64,000 bases of DNA from Acidimicrobiia bacterium (GTDB lineage Bacteria > Actinomycetota > Acidimicrobiia > Acidimicrobiales > AC-14): positions 1-64,000 of the forward strand of contig JAHFUP010000008.1 in NCBI GenBank assembly GCA_023265025.1, written 5' to 3'. The translations under genes were made by a program, and so were the position numbers. The notes under the pieces are model-generated. The model did not search any database and was not told the DNA's origin. It worked only from the letters and a program-made list of their open reading frames with translations. Positions 59,875-64,000 of the stretch are shown piece after piece (the stretch's first letter is position 1; every line of letters starts with the position of its first letter).

Positions 59875-60998
59875 TCACGGGCTCGGATGTTCGTGACGGA
59901 TCCACGACGCCAGCAGCGGGTCGATGATCGTTCCCCGCTCGTCGACGACGCTGCGCTGCTCCAGCACGTCGCGCGCCGCAGCCGCCGACCCGCCGCCGAG
60001 CCCGAGCCGGTGGGCGGCGGCGCCGAACAGCGGCTCGCCCCAGGCGATGAGGCGCAGCGCCTTGCGGTGGTTGCCCCCGATCCCGTTCCACACCGCCAGG
60101 AGCTCGGGCCGGACGTAGGCCAGGGCGGTGTCGTACGCCTGCTGCCAGGCGTCGTCGTCGGCCTCGCCGCCGGCGGCGACGAGGTTCCACAGGTGGTGGG
60201 CCAGGAGGTTGAGGCGCTGAGGGTGACCGCCGGCGGCGTGGACGATCGGCCCCAGCGCCGGCCCGGCGGCCCGGCCGGTCGACGCGAACTGCTCGGCCAC
60301 GTAGTCCGTGGCCACGGGCGCCGGCAGGGGACCGAGCTCGAAGCGCTCGGCTTGCCCGTACAACGGCGCGGCCCGCTCGGAGAACAGGCCGCGCAGCAGG
60401 CCCTGCTCCGAGCCGGAGAAGAGGTAAGAGACCCGGTCACGATGGTGCTGGATCTGCGACCGGAGCACGGCATCGGCCTGGCGCACGTCGGCGATGGCCT
60501 GGAACTCGTCGAGAACCACCAGGACCCGGGTACCCGTGCGGGCCGCGGCCTGCGGGGGCAGCGCCAGCAGCGCCTCCAACGTCTGGGACGGCGGGCTGTC
60601 CACCGGTCGGAACACGCCCTGGCCGAGGTCGATCCCGACCCGCGCCCCTGCGGCCCGCAAGCCGCCCTCGGCCACGGCGGCCAGGGCCCGCACCAGCGCA
60701 GTGCGCACCTTGGAGTGGTTCAGGTCGCTGAAGGCGGCGGCCAGCCGGCGGCTGATGTCGTCCATGCTGAGCACGCCCGTGAGGTCGCAGACCACCACGG
60801 CCAGGTCCTTGTCGGCGGCACAGTCGTGGGCGAGGCGGCCGATCACGCTCGTCTTGCCGAAGCGGCGGGGCCGTAGAGGAGGCAGAACCGTCCGTGGCTG
60901 GCCCGGTCGCGCAGCGCGGCGAGCTCGCGGTCGCGCCCGGCGAGTTGGGCCGGCGGCACTGGCCCGTCGAACACGAACGGTGACGTCTCGACCTGCAC
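59875..60998 (-). pseudogene. AAA ATPase with a frameshift inside Walker A
   Basis: From GTG 60998 the frame reads VQVETSPFVFDGPVPPAQLAGRDRELAALRD ... FCLLYGP and then breaks. The other frame continues RRFGKTSVIGRLAHDC ... VLVVLDEFQAIADV (Walker B) ... to 59875. Adding one C to the CCCC run at 60867-60870 restores YGPRRFGKTS, a normal P-loop. So the gene is broken in the P-loop or the base is missing by error. It resembles the archaeal-type ATPase family (N-terminal AAA, C-terminal winged helix). TATCAT lies 7 bases before the GTG. Confidence 0.78.
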
Positions 60999-61081
60999 GC
61001 CGCCCATGATACTCGCCAAGGCGGAGCTACTACCTCCGTCTGGGCGAGGGTTTTTTCCCCGCTCTGGCGAGCAGCGGGCGG

Positions 61082-61453
61082 TCAGGTCAGCTGGATCGTG
61101 CCCGCCTCGAAGCTCGACCCGCCCGGGCACTTGGTGGTGTAGGTCGTGCCCGCCTTGAGGGTGAGGCCGAAGCTGCGGTCGGCGCCGGGGATCACGTTCT
61201 CGACCTCGCCCACGATCTTGCTGCCCTGGAGAATCTCGAACTCGGTCACCGCGGCCGAGCCCTTGTTGGTGACGTGGAAGTTGGTCGGCCCGGCCGGCGT
61301 GGTGATGGCCCGGGGCTCGCATCCGGTGTCGGACAGGGTCACATTGACGGTCGGACCGTCGACCGCGGCGGTGCCTTCGTCGTCGTCATCCGACGAACAG
61401 CCGGCGGCGGCAAGGATGATGGCGAACAGGACGAGCAGGAAACGGCGGGGCAT
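61082..61453 (-). CDS. Cupredoxin-like lipoprotein (EfeO-type cupredoxin domain)
   Basis: 123 residues. Lipobox LAAAGC, then one cupredoxin-like domain: VNVTLSDTGCEPRAITTPAGPTNFHVTNKGSAAVTEFEILQGSKIVGEVENVIPGADRSFGLTLKAGTTYTTKCPGG. Cys at DTGCEP and TTKCPG resemble the EfeO/P19 iron-uptake type. It directly follows the FTR1 permease gene (15 bases). Confidence 0.88.
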   Translation of the reverse strand: MPRRFLLVLFAIILAAAGCSSDDDDEGTAAVDGPTVNVTLSDTGCEPRAITTPAGPTNFHVTNKGSAAVTEFEILQGSKIVGEVENVIPGADRSFGLTLKAGTTYTTKCPGGSSFEAGTIQLT

Positions 61454-61468
61454 GGGACCTCCTCTGGG

Positions 61469-62299
61469 TCAGGCGAGGGCGGGCGTCGGTTTGACCGATC
61501 GCCGGCGGGAACTGCGCAGGACGAACATCGATACGGGGACGAGGTAGGCCACCCAGGCGACGACCTCGATGAGCGCGGGCCGAGGCTGGATGCCGAGGAC
61601 GCCGGTGAGGAGCGCGGCCTGCACGGACCCCGGCTTGATGAGCCAGCGCAGGTCGACGACGTGCTCCTGGCCGAAGTTGATCCATCCCGCCTCGTGGCCG
61701 GTGTGCATGGCGAACGCGACGAGGCCGGCGGCCACCAGCACGAGCACCAGCCCGGTGGCGGTGAAGAACCGGGCCAGGTTGATCCGCACCCCGCCCCGGT
61801 AGAGCCCGTAGCCGATGGCGACGGCGACGAGCAGCCCGAGCACGGCGCCGGCGCTGGCCGCGGCCCGGTTGGTCGACGCCTGGAACGCCGACAGCAGGAA
61901 CACGGCCGTCTCCATGCCCTCGCGCAGGACGGCGAGGAACGCCATGGCGACCATCGTCCACACCGACCCCTCGATGGCGGCACCCGCCCGGGTCTCCAGG
62001 TCGCCCTTGATCGAGCGGGCGTGGCGGGCCATCCACACGATCATGGACGTCACCATGGCCACCGCGATCACGGCGATGACGGTCTCCAACCCTTCCTGCT
62101 GGCGCTGCGGGAGGTTCTCGTTCAGCACCTCCAGCAGCACGCCGACGGCGGCGCACAGCGTGACCGCGGCGAGGACGCCGGCCCAGACCCAGCGCAATTG
62201 GCGGGACGCGCCCCGTTGGCGCAGGAAGGCGGCGATGATGCCGACGATGAGCGACGCCTCGACACCCTCACGCAGGCCGATGACAAAGGTGGGGAGCAC
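61469..62299 (-). CDS. efeU: FTR1-family high-affinity iron permease
   Basis: 276 residues, seven helices, with both REGxE motifs: IGLREGVEASLIVG and AVLREGMETAVFL. Start VLPTFVIGLREG is the family norm; GTG 62299 has GGAGG 5 bases upstream. Works with the cupredoxin lipoprotein downstream. The EfeB peroxidase is not in the window. Confidence 0.94.
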   Translation of the reverse strand: MLPTFVIGLREGVEASLIVGIIAAFLRQRGASRQLRWVWAGVLAAVTLCAAVGVLLEVLNENLPQRQQEGLETVIAVIAVAMVTSMIVWMARHARSIKGDLETRAGAAIEGSVWTMVAMAFLAVLREGMETAVFLLSAFQASTNRAAASAGAVLGLLVAVAIGYGLYRGGVRINLARFFTATGLVLVLVAAGLVAFAMHTGHEAGWINFGQEHVVDLRWLIKPGSVQAALLTGVLGIQPRPALIEVVAWVAYLVPVSMFVLRSSRRRSVKPTPALA

Positions 62300-62337
62300 G
62301 GACCCTCCAACGAGTTGGGACACCCATAGGCAGCGTC

Positions 62338-62351
62338 TTAGGATCACCTTA
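62338..62351. promoter_or_regulatory. Possible metal-regulator box upstream of efeU
   Basis: TTAGG-ATCA-CCTTA is a near palindrome resembling half-sites of DtxR/IdeR (TTAGG...CCTAA), but with a 4-base spacer instead of 9. It lies between efeU and the divergent monooxygenase gene. Confidence 0.35.
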
Positions 62352-62380
62352 CATCTCCGGTGCCGGCCAGAGAAGGTGGC

Positions 62381-63394
62381 ATGAGCGACGGGCGCCCGCC
62401 GATCTCGGTGCTCGACCTGGCCGTGGTCAACGCCGGCGGGACCTCGGGCGAGGCGCTGGCCGCCACCACGACGCTGGCCCAGCGGGCCGACGAGCTGGGC
62501 TACCACCGGTTCTGGGTGGCCGAGCACCACAACATGCCGCTGGTGGCCAGCACCACACCGCCGGTGCTGATGGCCCACCTGGCCGCTCGCACGACGAACA
62601 TCAGGATCGGCTCCGGCGGGATCATGCTGCCGAACCACGCACCGCTGGTGGTGGCCGAGCACATCGCCGCCCTCGAGGCGCTCCATCCCGGACGGATCGA
62701 TCTCGGACTGGGCCGCGCACCGGGCACCACACCGGAGGCGGCGCTGGCGCTGCGGCGCTCGGTCGACCTCCTCGGGGCCGAGGACTTCCCGCGCAACCTG
62801 CTCGACCTCATGGGGTTGCTGGGCGACGTCCGGGGCGAGGGCGGCCTGTGGGAGCGGTTCTCGGCCACACCAGCGGCGACGTCGACGCCGCAGATCCTGC
62901 TGCTGGGCTCGAGCGGTTTCAGCGCCCAGCTGGCCGGCCGGCTCGGGCTGCCGTTCGTCTTCGCCCACCACTTCGACCAGGGCGGCACGCTGGAGGCCAT
63001 CGACCTCTACCGCCGGAGCTTCCGGCCCTCGCCGGCGCTCGAGGATCCCTCCTGCATCGTCACCGCCAACGTGCTGGTGGCCGAGACGGACGAGGAGGCC
63101 GACTGGCAGGCGGGGCCCGGCCGTTTGGTGATGCACTGCATCCGCTCCGGACGCTTCGCCCCGTTGCTCTCGCCCGAGGAGGCGGCGGAACAGCCCGACA
63201 TGCCTATCGCCCGGGTAGCACCGACGAACCGGATCAGCGGGTCGCCGGCCACGGCCCTGGCCGGGCTCGACCGGCTGCTGGCGGCCACCAAGGCCGACGA
63301 GATCATGGTCTCGACCGTCGCCCACGGGCTCGACACCAGGATCCGGAGCCTCGAGCTGCTCGCTCAGGTGTGGCCGGCGCCGGCGCCGGCCTGA
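62381..63394 (+). CDS. Luciferase-like (LLM class) flavin-dependent monooxygenase
   Basis: 337 residues. ISVLDLAVVNAGGTSGEALAATTTLAQRADELGYHRFWVAEHHNMP and IRIGSGGIMLPNHAPLVVAEHIAALEALHPGRIDLGLGRAPGT are typical. Uses reduced flavin; the substrate is unknown. ATG 62381 has a purine-rich site; GTG 62360 is possible. It converges with the nitroreductase gene 3 bases downstream. Confidence 0.92.
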   Translation: MSDGRPPISVLDLAVVNAGGTSGEALAATTTLAQRADELGYHRFWVAEHHNMPLVASTTPPVLMAHLAARTTNIRIGSGGIMLPNHAPLVVAEHIAALEALHPGRIDLGLGRAPGTTPEAALALRRSVDLLGAEDFPRNLLDLMGLLGDVRGEGGLWERFSATPAATSTPQILLLGSSGFSAQLAGRLGLPFVFAHHFDQGGTLEAIDLYRRSFRPSPALEDPSCIVTANVLVAETDEEADWQAGPGRLVMHCIRSGRFAPLLSPEEAAEQPDMPIARVAPTNRISGSPATALAGLDRLLAATKADEIMVSTVAHGLDTRIRSLELLAQVWPAPAPA

Positions 63395-63397
63395 CGA

Positions 63398-63898
63398 TCA
63401 GGCCTGCCAGCGGTCCCAGTCGACGAGCTCGTCGAGGGGGATGCGGGGTGCCGACTGGCGCTTCTCCTTGGGCGGGGCGGGGTGACCGATGCCGACGCCC
63501 ATGGGCGCCTCGTGGTCCTCGGGGAAGCCGAGAAGCTCCCGCACGCAATCCTCGTGGTGGAAGGTGACCGGGCAGGAGGCCAAGCCGAGCCCCTTGGCCG
63601 CCACCATCATGTTCTGGGCCATGCGCCCGATGTCGAAGCCCTTGCCACCCTCCTTGGGCACCACGATGACCAGGACCACGGGAACCGAGGGGATCCAGTC
63701 GGAGAACCGGCCGCACTCGGCCAGCCGGGCCCGGTCGCTGGCGTCGGTCACGACCACGATGCGGTTCAGCTGCTGGTTCTTGGCGCTGCCGGCCATGCGA
63801 CCGGCCTGCAGGATCTTGCGCAGGTCCTCGTCCGACACCGGATCAGGGGTGAAGTCGCGGGTGTCGCGCTTGCTCACGATGGCCTCGTAGACGTCCAT
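63398..63898 (-). CDS. Nitroreductase-family flavoprotein
   Basis: 166 residues: MDVYEAIVSKRDTRDFTPDPVSDEDLRKILQAGRMAGSAKNQQLNRIVVVTD (FMN-binding start) and QNMMVAAKGLGLASCPVTFHHEDCVRELLGFPEDHEAPMGVGIGHP. Reduces small molecules or flavin. Start ATG 63898. Confidence 0.93.
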   Translation of the reverse strand: MDVYEAIVSKRDTRDFTPDPVSDEDLRKILQAGRMAGSAKNQQLNRIVVVTDASDRARLAECGRFSDWIPSVPVVLVIVVPKEGGKGFDIGRMAQNMMVAAKGLGLASCPVTFHHEDCVRELLGFPEDHEAPMGVGIGHPAPPKEKRQSAPRIPLDELVDWDRWQA

Positions 63899-63940
63899 AT
63901 CGTTAGTCTGCCCGACTACCTGGCTCCTAATGTTGAACGC

Positions 63941-64000
63941 ATGGCGGACGACCTCCCCGCAGTGCTGGAGCTGCTGCACACGAGCGAGCACCGATGGCGA
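63941..64000 (+). CDS. Unknown protein, first 20 residues only
   Basis: ATG 63941 opens a frame MADDLPAVLELLHTSEHRWR that runs off the window. TAATGT (63928-63933) ends 7 bases before the ATG, a leaderless promoter. It is too short to identify. Confidence 0.5.
   Translation, partial: MADDLPAVLELLHTSEHRWR

Noticed and set aside
62338..62351. Confident IdeR/DtxR iron box before efeU
   Set aside because: The half-sites are similar, but the spacer is 4 instead of 9 bases and one position mismatches, so it is kept only as a weak site.

Overview
The window is about 64 kb of GC-rich, densely packed chromosomal DNA from an actinobacterium. Support for this comes from the wide use of GTG starts, ATGA/GTGA overlaps, many leaderless promoters (a TANNNT -10 box 6-8 bases before the start codon), a LexA/LysM/NrdR locus, a Mec/CysO/CysM sulfur-carrier cysteine pathway and an Lsr2-like protein. 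Several blocks follow the Mycobacterium tuberculosis gene order: proA-MoxR-VWA, nadD-rsfS, mec-cysO-cysM-murI-MBL-rph-rdgB, miaB-miaA-dapF-hflX and lexA-LysM-nrdR. The E. coli-length DapD and the B12-dependent ribonucleotide reductase with three inteins suggest a deep branch such as Acidimicrobiia; this placement is inference. No integrase, transposase, CRISPR array, tRNA or rRNA was recognised.

Layout. 1-6.7 kb (minus strand): L,D-transpeptidase, an emfourin/protealysin inhibitor-protease pair, a GH3 glycosidase, a membrane protein, an alpha/beta hydrolase and asnS. 6.7-12.3 kb: a YkgJ-type protein, a non-coding block bounded by inverted repeats, a P-domain/poly-Ser/RTX surface protein, two substrate-binding-like proteins (one with a VWA domain) and a rhodanese. 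12.3-20.5 kb: proA, MoxR-VWA, a membrane glycosyltransferase, a DUF559-type nuclease behind a large palindrome, DAHP synthase, nadD and rsfS. 20.5-23.9 kb: a metallopeptidase-like gene, a PLDc_N protein, an Lsr2-like protein, a desaturase, tmRNA (ssrA) and smpB. 23.9-30.3 kb: the CysO cluster, murI, an MBL phosphodiesterase-like gene, rph, rdgB and marR with a transporter. 30.3-33.6 kb: an ArsR pair, a small secreted protein, a broken gp19-like tail gene, a SnoaL-like protein and a lytic transglycosylase.

33.6-39 kb: miaB-miaA-dapF-hflX-dapC. 39-43.4 kb: a DNA-alkylation repair group (sigma factor, Ogt-Ada zinc fusion, AlkA-like glycosylase), a sugar kinase and a two-gene unit whose second gene seems to start with CTG. 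43.4-47.9 kb: an osmolyte-type ABC importer. 47.9-53 kb: dapD, dapE, a mycosin-like protease, the SOS locus lexA/LysM and nrdR. 53-58.7 kb: nrdJ with three inteins, preceded by DnaA-like boxes, a strong promoter and an NrdR-type palindrome. 58.7-64 kb: an XRE/nucleotidyltransferase pair, a frameshifted ATPase, a cupredoxin lipoprotein with an FTR1 iron permease, a luciferase-like monooxygenase, a nitroreductase and the first codons of one more gene.

Themes: diaminopimelate synthesis is spread over the window (dapF, dapC, dapD, dapE), and translation quality-control genes recur (tmRNA, SmpB, RsfS, HflX, MiaA/B). The most unusual signal is in translation initiation. Several genes lack a usable ATG/GTG/TTG but have a well-placed CTG inside the upstream stop codon (CTGA), or an ATC 6-8 bases after a -10 box.
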